Source: Rhizobium sp. BK316
Lineage (GTDB): Bacteria > Pseudomonadota > Alphaproteobacteria > Rhizobiales > Rhizobiaceae
Length of the DNA stretch: 64,000 nucleotides
Reading direction: 5' to 3'
Assembly: GCF_014193695.1 (NCBI RefSeq)
Contig: NZ_JACHZR010000002.1
Span: forward strand, 248,001-312,000
Shown here: positions 18,774 through 29,444 of the stretch, one piece after another
Numbering within the stretch: position 1 is the stretch's first letter
How the letters are laid out: each line of letters opens with the position of its first letter
Translations under genes and position numbers: made by a program
Notes under the pieces: model-generated
What the model was told of the DNA's origin: nothing
Seen by the model: the letters and a program-made list of their open reading frames with translations, nothing else
The model's database searches: none

Positions 18774-18938
18774 CAAGTGTTCCGCCTTTGATCGCCTTCG
18801 TTCCGGCTTTACAACCCATCGCAATCTGATTGCAGCGGGTAGCTGAATTCGTTCGCTTATCGTTCTTGTTTTATTCCAAATTCCATGCCAGATTGTGACC
18901 GACTTCATAGGTGGGGTGTAGAGGTTTCGGGGCAGGGC

Positions 18939-20471
18939 ATGGTCGCACGCGTCAGCACGGTTGCGTTTCAGGGCATTGAAGGTGTGCCGGTCGAGGTCCA
19001 GGTCATGGTCGCTCCCGGCAAGATGGGAATCCAGATCGTCGGCCTGCCGGATAAGGCGGTTGCGGAAAGCCGCGAGCGGGTGCAGGCGGCCTTGCATGCC
19101 TCCGGCCTGGCGCTGCCGGCAAAACGCGTCACGGTCAATCTTGCGCCAGCCGATCTTCCCAAAGAGGGCAGCCATTTCGATTTGCCTATCGCTCTCGGCC
19201 TGATGGCCGCACTCGGTGCCATTCCGGCGGATGCTTTGTCCGACTATGTCGTTGTCGGTGAACTCAACCTTGACGGCACGATCGCCGCGATTGCCGGGGC
19301 GCTGCCGGCTGCAATCGGCGCCAATGCGACCGGAAAGGGGCTGATCTGCCCGGCGGAAAGCGGTTCGGAGGCCGCATGGGCGGGTTCCGGCATCGACATT
19401 CTGGCGCCGCGCAGCCTGATCGCACTCGCCAATCATTTCCGCGGCACGCAGATACTCTCACGCCCGGAGCCATCCATTCGCCCCAATGCAGCCAACCTTC
19501 CCGATCTCGCCGAGATCAAGGGGCAGGAAAGCGCCAAGCGGGCGCTGGAAGTGGCGGCCGCCGGCGGCCACAATCTGTTGATGGTCGGACCGCCCGGCTC
19601 CGGCAAGTCGATGCTGGCGTCGAGGCTGCCCTCCATCCTGCCGCCGCTTTCGGCTGCAGAATTGCTGGAAGTCTCGATGATCCATTCCATCGCCGGCCAG
19701 CTTTCCGGCGGCAGGCTCTCGGACCGCAGGCCGTTTCGCACGCCGCATCATTCGGCGACTATGGCGGCCCTCATCGGCGGCGGCTTGCGCGCCCGGCCGG
19801 GCGAGGCTTCGCTTGCCCATCACGGCGTGCTTTTCCTCGATGAGTTTCCGGAATTCACGCCGCAGGCGCTCGATGCCCTGCGTCAGCCTCTGGAAAGCGG
19901 CGAATGCGTCATCGCGCGCGCCAATCACCGGGTCTCCTATCCGGCGCGGATCCAGCTCATTGCGGCCATGAATCCTTGCCGTTGCGGTATGGCGGGCGAG
20001 CCAGGCCACACTTGCGCCCGAGGACCGCGCTGCATGACGGATTATCAGGCCCGCATTTCCGGCCCGCTGATGGACCGCATCGATATCCGCATCGACGTGC
20101 CGGCCGTTTCCGCCGCCGACCTCATCCGGCCGACAGTGGCCGAAGCGAGTGCCGATGTCGCCCGGCGCGTTGCCCGCGCCCGTGACACCCAGCGCGAGCG
20201 TTATGCCGCTACAGGCGCCACGGGTATTTCCACCAATGCCGGCTGCTCGACCTCGATGATCGAGAAATTTGCCGAGCCGGATGCGGCGGGATTGCAACTG
20301 CTGCGCGATGCCGCCGACAAGATGAAGTTTTCGGCGCGCGGCTATCACCGGGTGTTGAAGGTCGCCCGCACGCTTGCCGATCTCGACGGCAAGGAAACCG
20401 TGGGCCGGATCCATCTGGCGGAAGCGATTTCTTACCGCGTTGCCGGCGCGCGGTTGACGGCGGCGGCATGA
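18939..20471 (+). CDS. YifB family Mg chelatase-like AAA ATPase (ComM-like)
   Basis: A 510-residue cytosolic AAA+ ATPase. The start MVARVSTVAFQGIEGVPVEV matches the conserved beginning of the family; an upstream frame of 18 codons lacks conservation. The N-terminal lon-protease-like domain is followed by Walker A GPPGSGKSMLASRL, Walker B LFLDEFPEF and the zinc-type NPCRCGMAGEPGHTC segment. ComM promotes branch migration in natural transformation in Vibrio and Haemophilus. A helicase role here is inferred from the family. It converges on cysK across a repetitive region. Confidence 0.92.
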   Translation: MVARVSTVAFQGIEGVPVEVQVMVAPGKMGIQIVGLPDKAVAESRERVQAALHASGLALPAKRVTVNLAPADLPKEGSHFDLPIALGLMAALGAIPADALSDYVVVGELNLDGTIAAIAGALPAAIGANATGKGLICPAESGSEAAWAGSGIDILAPRSLIALANHFRGTQILSRPEPSIRPNAANLPDLAEIKGQESAKRALEVAAAGGHNLLMVGPPGSGKSMLASRLPSILPPLSAAELLEVSMIHSIAGQLSGGRLSDRRPFRTPHHSATMAALIGGGLRARPGEASLAHHGVLFLDEFPEFTPQALDALRQPLESGECVIARANHRVSYPARIQLIAAMNPCRCGMAGEPGHTCARGPRCMTDYQARISGPLMDRIDIRIDVPAVSAADLIRPTVAEASADVARRVARARDTQRERYAATGATGISTNAGCSTSMIEKFAEPDAAGLQLLRDAADKMKFSARGYHRVLKVARTLADLDGKETVGRIHLAEAISYRVAGARLTAAA

Positions 20472-20479
20472 GGATAGAA

Positions 20480-20571
20480 GCGAATAGGGAGTGGCGAATA
20501 GCGAATAGTCAAACGGCTTGCCCGACACCGAACGGGCCTCCATCCTATTCGCTATTCGCTATTCGCTATTT
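20480..20571. repeat. tandem and inverted GCGAATAG/CTATTCGC repeats between convergent genes
   Basis: The left side has three copies of GCGAATAG, two directly joined at 20494-20508; the right side has CTATTCG repeated three times (20545-20571). The two sides are inverted, so the RNA can form a long hairpin around an inner GCCCG/CGGGC stem. Located between the ends of yifB and cysK, it is a plausible bidirectional transcription stop. The repeat unit is the same in both arms. Confidence 0.7.
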
Positions 20572-20576
20572 GCTAC

Positions 20577-21539
<963 letters not shown>

Positions 21540-21682
21540 GGGTGCTCTCCCTTTGAAATCCATTCTGAAATCTGCGGAGAGAATAGGGTCAAACTGGCGA
21601 TGAGACCAGAGTGGCGTCATCCGCCGCTCGCTTAAGCCGGAGAAAAAATCCTTTGAAAACCGTCCGTTGCCGAATGTTTATT

Positions 21683-22312
21683 TCAGGCTGCACGAGTGGC
21701 GATGAAGGCTGCCGTACCCGCCAGGATGCTGGCGGCGACGCGGTTCAGCGCCTGCAGCGCGCGCGGCCGCTTCAGCATCGTGCGGGCGCGCGACGCCAGC
21801 ATCATGTAGGGAATGAGCACGATCATCAGCACGACGAAGGTGACGGCGAGCAGCATGAGATAGTCGCGCATCCCGATGCTGTTGAGATCGATCAGCGTCG
21901 GCACCAGCGCCACGTAGAACAGCATGGTCTTCGGATTTCCGAGCGTCACCAGCAGGCCGGACAGGAAGGACATGCCGGCACTGCTGGATTTCTTCGCGGC
22001 AATATCCTGCGGCAGCAAGCCGGCAGTCCAGAGCTTCCAGGCGATGTACCCGAGATAGAGCGCGCCGGCGATCTTGATGACGAGGAAGATTTCGGTGAAG
22101 GTCTGCGCCACGAAGGCAAGGCCGAGGATGACAGCGGTGAGATAGGTCATGTCACCGAGCACAAGGCCGAGCCCCATGAAGAAGGTCTCGCGGAAATTCG
22201 AGCCGAGCGCACGGGCGACGATCGCCGTGATCCCCGGGCCGGGAATGGCGGCGGCGATAAATAGGGCGCCGGCATAGGCGATCAGGACGGTAAGGCTCAT
22301 CTTCGGATCCAA
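21683..22312 (-). CDS. LysE family translocator
   Basis: A 209-residue inner-membrane exporter of the LysE/RhtB family. It starts MDPKMSLTVLIAYAGALFIAAAIPGPGITAIVARAL with the signature Pro-Gly-Pro, and five to six hydrophobic segments follow. The family exports amino acids, homoserine or related compounds; the substrate cannot be inferred. It stands alone between cysK (same strand) and the dps-like gene (opposite strand). Confidence 0.88.
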   Translation of the reverse strand: MDPKMSLTVLIAYAGALFIAAAIPGPGITAIVARALGSNFRETFFMGLGLVLGDMTYLTAVILGLAFVAQTFTEIFLVIKIAGALYLGYIAWKLWTAGLLPQDIAAKKSSSAGMSFLSGLLVTLGNPKTMLFYVALVPTLIDLNSIGMRDYLMLLAVTFVVLMIVLIPYMMLASRARTMLKRPRALQALNRVAASILAGTAAFIATRAA

Positions 22313-22530
22313 GAGGTTGTGTCATCTTCCTATAAGCGCGCCAGGCGGGCTTCATCAATCGCCTGGCGCTGATCCGTCCATAACCATAAAGAATAGGTCC
22401 GTTGAACCTTGATCTACTTGGAAAGCAATGCGGCCTTGCTATCTTCCCCTTGCAAGCGGCCGCAGACATGGCCCGCCGCGGCTTCCCTCAAGCCCGATGC
22501 AGAAAGTTTTCATCACCAAGGAGAGAATGC

Positions 22531-23049
22531 ATGTCGCCGACCTCAGCCGAAGCCCGCAGACGTTTGCCGCTCAAGACCCCTTCCGACCTGCCGACCAACG
22601 CGATCACCGATATCTCGGCCGCACTGACCGCACTGCTCGCCGATGTCTTCACGCTCTATGTCAAGACCAAAAACTTCCACTGGCATATGTCCGGTCCGCA
22701 CTTCCGCGATTACCATCTGCTGCTCGACGAGCAGGCAGAGCAGATCTTCGACATGACCGATGAAGTTGCAGAGCGTGCCCGCAAGATCGGCGGCACGACG
22801 TTGCGCTCGATCGGTCAGATCGCCCGCCAACAGCGCATTCCGGACAATGATGCGGATTATGTCACACCTGAGGACATGCTCTCGGAACTTCGCGAAGACA
22901 ATCTTCATCTCGTCTCCATCCTGCGCGGAGTGCATGAAGTCTGCGACGAATATAATGACGTTGCGACCGCCAGCCTGATTGAGAACTGGATCGACCAGAG
23001 CGAACGCCGCGTCTGGTTCCTGTTCGAAACGACCCGCCAGGCGAAGTAG
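22531..23049 (+). CDS. dps: Dps family DNA-protecting ferritin-like protein
   Basis: A 172-residue ferritin-like protein, typical of Dps, which binds DNA and oxidises and stores Fe2+. The ferroxidase site sits at the dimer interface: KTKNFHWHMSGPHFRDYHLLLDEQAEQIFDMTDEVAERARKIGG carries the His, Asp and Glu ligands. The start was chosen because AAGGAGAG precedes it; an upstream frame adds 43 residues without conservation. The Lys/Arg-rich N-terminus may bind DNA. The iron-linked operon at the start of the window is not nearby, so regulation is separate. Confidence 0.92.
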   Translation: MSPTSAEARRRLPLKTPSDLPTNAITDISAALTALLADVFTLYVKTKNFHWHMSGPHFRDYHLLLDEQAEQIFDMTDEVAERARKIGGTTLRSIGQIARQQRIPDNDADYVTPEDMLSELREDNLHLVSILRGVHEVCDEYNDVATASLIENWIDQSERRVWFLFETTRQAK

Positions 23050-23053
23050 CGGC

Positions 23054-23968
23054 CTAGCTTCTGGTCGCCGGCAGGTGAAAGAGCCTGCCGGGTGACCATC
23101 CGAGATTCATGCCGGCGGCAGCGAGCAGAATGACCGCCGCCCCGGCGATCTGCATCGGCTGCAATGCATGGCCGAAGGCGAAGCGGTCGACCAGGATGGC
23201 GGCGACCGGATAGATGAAGGACAGAGCGCCCGTCAGATGCGTCGGAAGCTTCTGGATTGCGCCATAAAGCAACACGTACATGAGACCGGTGTGGATGACG
23301 CCGACGGTGATCAGGATCAGCCATGATCCCGCATCGACTGGCAGGTTCGTAAAATCGGTCATCGGCGCCAGCATGACGATGCCGGTGGAAACCTGGATCA
23401 GTGCGATCAGATGCGGCGGTGTACCTCGCAGCCATTTGGCGGCAAGTGCGGCCAGCGCATAAAAGAAAGCAGCACCCAGCGCCATCAGGATACCGAGACC
23501 ATAGCTGCCGGAGACGGCGTCGGCTTGCGGCTTCGCCTCGACGATAGCAGCCATGCCTGCGAAGGAAAGCCCAAGCCAGAAGAGCTTGGTGCCTGTGATT
23601 TTCTCGCCAAGAAAGAGCGCGCCGAGCGCGAGCAGCATGAAGGGCTGGGTGTTGTAGACCGTCGTCGCGATCGAGATCGAGGCGTGCGAATAGGAGGCGA
23701 ACAGCAGCAGCCAGTTGGAAACGATGGCGATGCCGCCGAAGATGGCGATGCCGAGCGAGCGCAGGCTGATGACGCCGGGTCTCAGCAAGCCAAGGGCGGT
23801 GCAGATGACAAGCAGGGTCAGGGCGCCGAAAAAGCAGCGCCAGAAGACGACGCCGCTGACGGGTTGGCCGGACATGACGACGAACCAGCCGATCGTTCCC
23901 GAGATCAGCATCGCCGCCGTCATCTCCGCTGTGCCTCTTCTAATATCGCCTTGCATCGCCATCTCCAT
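23054..23968 (-). CDS. DMT superfamily transporter (EamA)
   Basis: A 304-residue membrane protein with about ten hydrophobic segments arranged as two EamA repeats, the drug/metabolite transporter layout. It is divergent from the Lrp/AsnC regulator just upstream (97-base gap), the usual arrangement for a locally controlled exporter. The substrate cannot be read. It is convergent with the dps-like gene, with four bases between the stops. Confidence 0.88.
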   Translation of the reverse strand: MEMAMQGDIRRGTAEMTAAMLISGTIGWFVVMSGQPVSGVVFWRCFFGALTLLVICTALGLLRPGVISLRSLGIAIFGGIAIVSNWLLLFASYSHASISIATTVYNTQPFMLLALGALFLGEKITGTKLFWLGLSFAGMAAIVEAKPQADAVSGSYGLGILMALGAAFFYALAALAAKWLRGTPPHLIALIQVSTGIVMLAPMTDFTNLPVDAGSWLILITVGVIHTGLMYVLLYGAIQKLPTHLTGALSFIYPVAAILVDRFAFGHALQPMQIAGAAVILLAAAGMNLGWSPGRLFHLPATRS

Positions 23969-24064
23969 TCGTTAGCGTGAAATTGTATTGCGGCATCGCA
24001 GCATTTTCTATAAGATAAGAAAGGGAAAGGCTGGATAAACCTAATCTTGTTAGGAGTTTTTGCC

Positions 24065-24532
24065 ATGTTGGCTAACGAGATACAGGCAGTCGACGATATT
24101 GACCGCGCAATGATAGAGGCGCTGGCGGGAAATTCGCGTATTTCCCTAAAAGAGCTCGCTCAGGCTGTAGGACTTTCTTCGCCGAGCGCCGCGGAGCGTC
24201 TGCGGCGACTCGAAGATCGTGGGGTCGTGACGCTTTTCACCATCGATCTCGATCCGGCAGCGATTGGCTATCCCCTTCAAGCCATTGTGCGGGTGCGCCC
24301 CCTGCCAGGCCAGCTCCACATAGTCGAGCGCATCATCCAGGACACGCCCGAATTCATTGAATGCGACAAGGTCACGGGAGACGATTGTTTCATTGCCCGC
24401 CTCGTCGTCCGCTCTATGGGGGAGCTCGACAGCATTCTCGACAAGGTGGCCGAGCGGGCGGAAACCAATACGTCGATGATCAAGTCTTCGCCGGTCAAGC
24501 GCCGGCTTCCACCGCTGATACGGAAAAAATAG
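24065..24532 (+). CDS. Lrp/AsnC family transcriptional regulator
   Basis: A 155-residue regulator with an N-terminal helix-turn-helix (ISLKELAQAVGLSSPSAAERLRRLEDRGVV) and a C-terminal RAM effector domain. A TTG start 18 bases upstream is possible, but the ATG is preceded by AGGAG at 8 bases. It is divergent from a DMT exporter gene 97 bases away and probably regulates it together with itself. Lrp-type regulators usually respond to amino acids. Confidence 0.9.
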   Translation: MLANEIQAVDDIDRAMIEALAGNSRISLKELAQAVGLSSPSAAERLRRLEDRGVVTLFTIDLDPAAIGYPLQAIVRVRPLPGQLHIVERIIQDTPEFIECDKVTGDDCFIARLVVRSMGELDSILDKVAERAETNTSMIKSSPVKRRLPPLIRKK

Positions 24533-24534
24533 CC

Positions 24535-25428
24535 TCAGAAATCTGCCATTGGCGAGAGCATTGCTGGGTGATCGAGGCTGACTTCTTCCATCCCGCGCAG
24601 CATCAGCCGCGTTCCACCTTCGTAAGGCAATGCCTTGCCGGACCAGCCGAGCCTGTCCGGACGAAAGAGCGTCTCGACGGTCGTTGCCTCTATGCCGAGA
24701 CCGGCAAGGATTGCGGCAAGCGGAGGCATTTCTGTCGCAATCACATCGAGAAGAACGAAGTGACCGGCTGCAGGCATCTTCCAGGCGATGGCGGCCTTGC
24801 CCTCTTCCAGATAGCTGAGGCGGATAGTGGGATCGAACTGCGTGTTGATGGGGAACATCGCCGGGCTGCTGGCGACGGCGAGCGTCTCCGAAATCGGCTT
24901 GCGGTTCGCCAGCAAGTCCTGAAGCAGAGAAAGATCACCGGCATCGCGCGGCTGCAGCGGTCGCGATGCTGCGGAGCCTGCAGGGGCTGGTGCAGGGCCG
25001 GCATATTTATGAAGCGGCAGCGAACGGAAACCGTAGGGCGCGTAGAGATCAGGCTTGTCCGTATAGAGGATGACCGCTTCGAAGCCCTGCGCCTCGCACC
25101 AGCCGAGAGCCTTGTGCGTCACATCGCGGTATAGGCCGCGGCCACGCCACGGCGGACGGACCGCGCCGGATTGAAGTCCGGCCGCGTTGACCAGCCTGCC
25201 GTTGAGGACGAAAGGCATGGCAAAAGCCGAGAGATTGGCGGCAAGCACACCTCCCTCGGTAAACCAGCCGAAGGGCATGCTGGTCGGATCCGCGCCGCCG
25301 AGCTCGCGCAGCGGATCGATATCGATGCCGAACGTATCGTCAAGGAGGGAGACGAGAGCGGCCCAGCCTGCCGGATCGCTGAAATAGTCCTGTCGGAATC
25401 TGAGGCCGGTCGTCTCAGTGGCGGTCAT
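24535..25428 (-). CDS. GNAT family N-acetyltransferase
   Basis: A 297-residue protein with an N-terminal GNAT fold. The acetyl-CoA loop appears as [25 protein letters not shown], and [15 protein letters not shown] is the usual downstream beta-bulge. A roughly 100-residue C-terminal region follows. The gene overlaps the end of dut by 4 bases (ATGA), so the two are co-translated. Substrate unknown. Confidence 0.88.
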   Translation of the reverse strand: MTATETTGLRFRQDYFSDPAGWAALVSLLDDTFGIDIDPLRELGGADPTSMPFGWFTEGGVLAANLSAFAMPFVLNGRLVNAAGLQSGAVRPPWRGRGLYRDVTHKALGWCEAQGFEAVILYTDKPDLYAPYGFRSLPLHKYAGPAPAPAGSAASRPLQPRDAGDLSLLQDLLANRKPISETLAVASSPAMFPINTQFDPTIRLSYLEEGKAAIAWKMPAAGHFVLLDVIATEMPPLAAILAGLGIEATTVETLFRPDRLGWSGKALPYEGGTRLMLRGMEEVSLDHPAMLSPMADF

Positions 25429-25895
25429 ACGCCGGTCGAGCCGAAGCCGCCGGCGCCGCGCGCGGTTTCGGTCGTCTCGAAGACTTCGGCGATGCGAGCC
25501 TGGATGAATGGCGTAATCACCATCTGCGCGATGCGCATGCCGCGTGTGACGGTGAAATCCTCCTCGCCGTGATTGACGAGGATGACCTTCACCTCGCCGC
25601 GATAATCGCTGTCGACCGTGCCGGGTGCATTGAGGCAGGTGACGCCGTTCTTGGCCGCGAGGCCGGAACGCGGGCGAACTTGCCCCTCGAAACCTTCTGG
25701 GATTTCGAAAACGAAGCCGGTCGGAACGAGCGCGAGTTTGCCGGGCGCCAGCAGCAGCGGTTTGTCCGCGTCGATCGCCGCGCGCAGGTCCATGCCGGCT
25801 GCACCGCGCGTTTCATAGGCGGGCAGATCGAGGCCCTGGCCGTTCGGCAAACGGATCAGATTGAGGGTCGGGCAAGTATCGGTGTGAAGGGTCAT
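25425..25895 (-). CDS. dut: dUTP diphosphatase
   Basis: A 156-residue trimeric enzyme that hydrolyses dUTP to dUMP, keeping uracil out of DNA and feeding thymidylate synthesis. All five motifs are visible: [51 protein letters not shown] and [12 protein letters not shown]. It overlaps the GNAT gene by 4 bases. In many rhizobial relatives dut follows coaBC; here coaBC is more than 10 kb away on the same strand. Confidence 0.97.
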   Translation of the reverse strand: MTLHTDTCPTLNLIRLPNGQGLDLPAYETRGAAGMDLRAAIDADKPLLLAPGKLALVPTGFVFEIPEGFEGQVRPRSGLAAKNGVTCLNAPGTVDSDYRGEVKVILVNHGEEDFTVTRGMRIAQMVITPFIQARIAEVFETTETARGAGGFGSTGV

Positions 25896-25985
25896 GCGGC
25901 ATTACTTCGCGCCTCGGGTCGCAAGGTCAATTGCAATGGCGCGCTTTAATCGCTAGATACGCGGCAATTCCACAGGATTCACATC

Positions 25986-27569
25986 ATGGCCGAAAGTCTC
26001 GCCGAGGCGGTCTCCCGCCGCCGCACATTCGCTATTATCGCTCACCCGGACGCGGGCAAGACGACGCTCACCGAAAAGCTGCTGCTGTTCGGCGGCGCCA
26101 TCCAGCTTGCCGGTGAAGTGAAGGCGAAGAAGGACCGCATGCAGACCCGCTCGGACTGGATGAAGATCGAGCGCGAACGCGGAATCTCGGTCGTCACGTC
26201 GGTCATGACCTTCGAGTATGAAGGCAATGTCTTCAACATTCTCGATACGCCCGGTCACGAAGACTTCGCCGACGATACCTACCGCACGCTGACGGCAGTG
26301 GATGCCGCGGTCATGGTCATCGACGCCGCAAAAGGTATCGAGCCGCGCACGCTGAAGCTCTTCGAAGTCTGCCGCATGCGCGACATTCCGATCATCACCT
26401 TCATCAACAAGATGGACCGCGAAAGCCGCGATCCCTTCGAAATCCTGGACGAGGTCGAGGAGAAGCTGGCGCTGGACACGGCCCCTGTCACCTGGCCGAT
26501 CGGCCGCTCCAAGACCTTCTGCGGCTCCTATCATCTCAAGGAAAACACGGTGCGCGGCTCCGATACGGAGGTCGAGGTCACCGCCGTCAACGGTCCGCAG
26601 AGCGTCGCCGGCCGGCTGCCGGAAAACGAGCGCGATGCCTTCATCGAAGAAGTCGAGCTGGCGATCGAAGCCTGCCGTCCCTTCGACCGGGAAGCCTTCC
26701 TCGAAGGCCATATGACGCCGGTCTTCTTCGGTTCGGCGCTGCGCAATTTCGGTGTGCGCGATCTCATTAACGCGCTCGGCGAGTTCGCGCCGCCGCCGCG
26801 CGACCAGACGGCCGATATCCGCACTGTGCATGCCGCCGAAGACAAGATGACGGCCTTCGTCTTCAAGATCCAGGCGAACATGGATCCCAATCATCGCGAC
26901 CGCATCGCCTTTGCCCGCATCTGCTCGGGCAAGCTGGAGCGCGGCATGAAGGCGCGCCTTGCGCGCACCGGCAAACAGCTTGGCCTCACCGCGCCGCAGT
27001 TCTTCTTCGCCTCACAGCGCCAATTGGCCGATACGGCCTTTGCCGGTGACGTGGTCGGCATCCCGAACCACGGCACGCTGCGTATCGGAGATACGCTGAC
27101 GGAAGGCGAGAGCCTGGTCTTCCAGGGCGTGCCGAACTTCTCGCCGGAAATCCTGCGCCGCGTCCGTCTGGAAGACGCCATGAAGGCCAAGAAGCTGAAG
27201 GAAGCCCTGCAGCAGATGGCTGAAGAAGGCGTGGTCCAGCTCTTCCAGCCGGAAGACGGCTCGCCCGCCATCGTCGGCGTCGTCGGCGCCCTGCAACTCG
27301 ATGTCTTGAAGGAGCGCCTGATGGCCGAGTATGGCCTGCCGGTCTCCTTCGAAATGTCGCGCTTCTCCGTCTGCCGCTGGATCTCGTCCGACCAGCCGGC
27401 CGACCTCGACAAGTTCCTGACCGTCAAGCGCGGCGATATCGCCCGCGATCTGGATGGCGACCCGGTCTTTCTGGCGCAGGATGGTTTCTCGCTGCGTTAC
27501 GAGGCGGAGCGCTATCCGGCGATCAAGATGGTGGCAATCAAGGAATATCACGCGGCCAAGGCCGCCTGA
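25986..27569 (+). CDS. prfC: peptide chain release factor 3
   Basis: A 527-residue translational GTPase that removes RF1/RF2 from the ribosome after termination. The G1 motif is AHPDAGKTTLTEKLL, G3 DTPGHEDFADDTYRTL and G4 NKMDRE. The C-terminal part includes VVGALQLDVLKERL and VCRWISSD, typical of RF3. It is transcribed alone and ends directly against the stop of a broken LysR gene on the other strand. Its length is normal. Confidence 0.97.
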   Translation: MAESLAEAVSRRRTFAIIAHPDAGKTTLTEKLLLFGGAIQLAGEVKAKKDRMQTRSDWMKIERERGISVVTSVMTFEYEGNVFNILDTPGHEDFADDTYRTLTAVDAAVMVIDAAKGIEPRTLKLFEVCRMRDIPIITFINKMDRESRDPFEILDEVEEKLALDTAPVTWPIGRSKTFCGSYHLKENTVRGSDTEVEVTAVNGPQSVAGRLPENERDAFIEEVELAIEACRPFDREAFLEGHMTPVFFGSALRNFGVRDLINALGEFAPPPRDQTADIRTVHAAEDKMTAFVFKIQANMDPNHRDRIAFARICSGKLERGMKARLARTGKQLGLTAPQFFFASQRQLADTAFAGDVVGIPNHGTLRIGDTLTEGESLVFQGVPNFSPEILRRVRLEDAMKAKKLKEALQQMAEEGVVQLFQPEDGSPAIVGVVGALQLDVLKERLMAEYGLPVSFEMSRFSVCRWISSDQPADLDKFLTVKRGDIARDLDGDPVFLAQDGFSLRYEAERYPAIKMVAIKEYHAAKAA

Positions 27570-28465
27570 TCACCCCGCCAGCCGCTCGGCGAGGAACTCG
27601 ACGACCGCCCGCACGGACGGCAATTGTCCGCGCCGATGCGGCATGAGGATCGTCGTGCTGATGCTGCCCGCCGTCCAGCCGGGCAGAAGGCGTACCAGCC
27701 GGCCGTCACGCAACGCGTCATGGCAGACGGAAGTGGGCAGAATGGTAATGCCCATGCTGGCGAGGGCCGCTTTCAGCAGCACCATCGGTTCGTCCGCCGC
27801 CATGACGGGCTGAGGCGCTATGACGATCTCAGCCCCATCATCAGAAATAAGACGCCATTGCGCCTCGGAGAGACTTGGCATGATCGCTCTGTGATCGGCG
27901 TATCCCCGGGTCGCTCTGGCCTTCCATACTCCGCTATATAGTCCGGCGAAGCGACGAGCAGGAACGGGTGGACTGCGACCCGACGCTGTACGAGTGCGGA
28001 ATCTCCGAGCGGAAAACGGTGACTGCGCAGCGCAATATCGAAGCCTTCCTGCACGATATCGACGAAGCGGTCGGTCACATGCAATGACACTTTTAACTTT
28101 GGATAGCGCGCTGTCAGCTCGGCCAGATGCTCGGCGAGCATGAACTGCGTCGTCGGCACGGCGGCCGTCAGCCTCACAGTGCCGCTTGGCTCTCCCAGAC
28201 GACTGCGCACGATGCTCTCGGCTATTTCCGCTTCGATGATCGAGGCCTGCGCATGCTCGAAGAAGTCCTTGCCGATATCCGTCAGCGCAAAGCTGCGTGA
28301 GGTGCGCTGGATCAGGCGCACGCCGAGCCTGTCCTCCAGTTCTGCGACGCGTTTGCTGATGGTCGATTTCGGAACGCCGAGATGACGTCCTGCAGCCGTG
28401 AAGCTGCCGCTTTCCACCGCCTGCACGAAGAGATGAAGATCGTTGAGATTGAAGGCGGTGGCCAT
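27570..28465 (-). pseudogene. LysR family transcriptional regulator, frameshifted by one base
   Basis: The first half reads as a normal LysR protein: NDLHLFVQAVESGSFTAAGRHLGVPKSTISKRVAELEDRLG is the helix-turn-helix, then half of the substrate-binding domain to ...SPDYIAEYGRPERPGD. The rest continues in the next frame with YADHRAIMPSLSEAQWRLI and reaches the usual C-terminus. The switch lies near 27900-27910, at a run of four G bases on the minus strand; one extra G would restore a protein of about 298 residues. It is either a recent pseudogene or a sequencing error. It is divergent from the GST gene it would regulate. Confidence 0.85.
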
Positions 28466-28576
28466 GTTATCTTCCAGTTTTATAGACTTTAAGGTGCATT
28501 ATTGCCATCTGATACTTTATCGTCCACGAAATCATATTGGCCGGGTCAACAATTCCTGATGAAAGAGGACCCGATA

Positions 28577-29284
28577 ATGTCACTCATATTGTTCTATGGC
28601 GTGCCGGAAGGCTGCTCCTTCGGTTCCATCGTCGCGCTGGAATGGTCCGGCCTGCCGTACCGTCTCTGCCGCGTGCCGATGCCCGAAGTCGTCTCTGGCG
28701 CTGAATACGGCCGCATCAATACCGTCGGCGAAACGCCGTCACTGCTGTTGCCGGACGACCGCCTGCTGAGCGAGAGCATGGCGATCCTCAACTACATCGG
28801 CGCGCACTCGATCGATAAAGGACTCGGCTTTGCCCAGGGCACGGTAGAGTTCGACCAGCTGAACCAGATGCTCGCTTATCTGAATACCAGCTTCTTCAAC
28901 GCCTTCAGCCCGCTCTGGCACACGGTCGAACACGAATTGGAGCCTGCCGAGAAGGAGGTCCTCGTTGCTTACGGTATGGCGAGGGTCGAGAAGGTTCATC
29001 GCACGCTGGAACGTCTACTCGCCGGCCGGAAATGGCTGCTCGGCGGCGGGCCGGGCATTGCCGATGCCTATTTCACCGGCATCGCGCGCTGGAACGACTT
29101 CCATGAGGTCGTCGACCGCAGCCGGTTTCCGGCAGTGAACGATCTCTATCAGCGTATGCAGCAGGAACCGGCCGTTCGTTTCGCTCATGCGATCGAGCAT
29201 CAGGAAAAGGCCGAAAGTACCGGCAACTTCCTGGGCGAGGTCGACCTCGAAGAGGCCCTTGGTCTGTTGCGCCGGGCTGCCTGA
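28577..29284 (+). CDS. glutathione S-transferase family protein
   Basis: A 235-residue GST-like protein. The thioredoxin-fold domain starts MSLILFYGVPEGCSFGSIVALEWSGLPYRL, where the catalytic Ser/Cys region lies, and includes TVGETPSLLLPDDRLLSESMAILNYIG, with the glutathione-binding Glu-Ser. The helical domain contains WLLGGGPGIADAYFTGIARW. The start was chosen because GAGGA lies 8 bases upstream. The gene is divergent from the frameshifted LysR regulator across 111 bases and is probably its target. Confidence 0.85.
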   Translation: MSLILFYGVPEGCSFGSIVALEWSGLPYRLCRVPMPEVVSGAEYGRINTVGETPSLLLPDDRLLSESMAILNYIGAHSIDKGLGFAQGTVEFDQLNQMLAYLNTSFFNAFSPLWHTVEHELEPAEKEVLVAYGMARVEKVHRTLERLLAGRKWLLGGGPGIADAYFTGIARWNDFHEVVDRSRFPAVNDLYQRMQQEPAVRFAHAIEHQEKAESTGNFLGEVDLEEALGLLRRAA

Positions 29285-29323
29285 TCGTCCCTTGCTGCCC
29301 TGTCCCGGCAGGGCGGCATTCTC

Positions 29324-29398
29324 TCACGCGGCTGCGATGATTTCGATTTCCACCAGCCAGTCATTTCGAAGCGGGGCCAGCAAGGATTCCTCCACTTC
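29324..29398 (-). pseudogene. possible C-terminal remnant of a RidA family gene
   Basis: A minus-strand frame of about 24 codons ends NDWLVEIEIIAAA and is closed upstream by an in-frame TAG. The Leu-Val-Glu-Ile-Glu ending is typical of RidA/YjgF proteins. No start or upstream body is present between otsA and the GST gene. The match is short, so this is tentative. Confidence 0.35.
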
Positions 29399-29444
29399 CT
29401 ATGATTGCGAACCTATCTGCCGGCGGGCTTGCCCGCCAAACCAT

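Noticed and set aside
27570..28465. Programmed ribosomal frameshift in the LysR gene
   Set aside because: The site CCC-GGG-GAT does not fit an X-XXY-YYZ slippery heptamer and no downstream stimulatory structure is obvious; one missing base is simpler.
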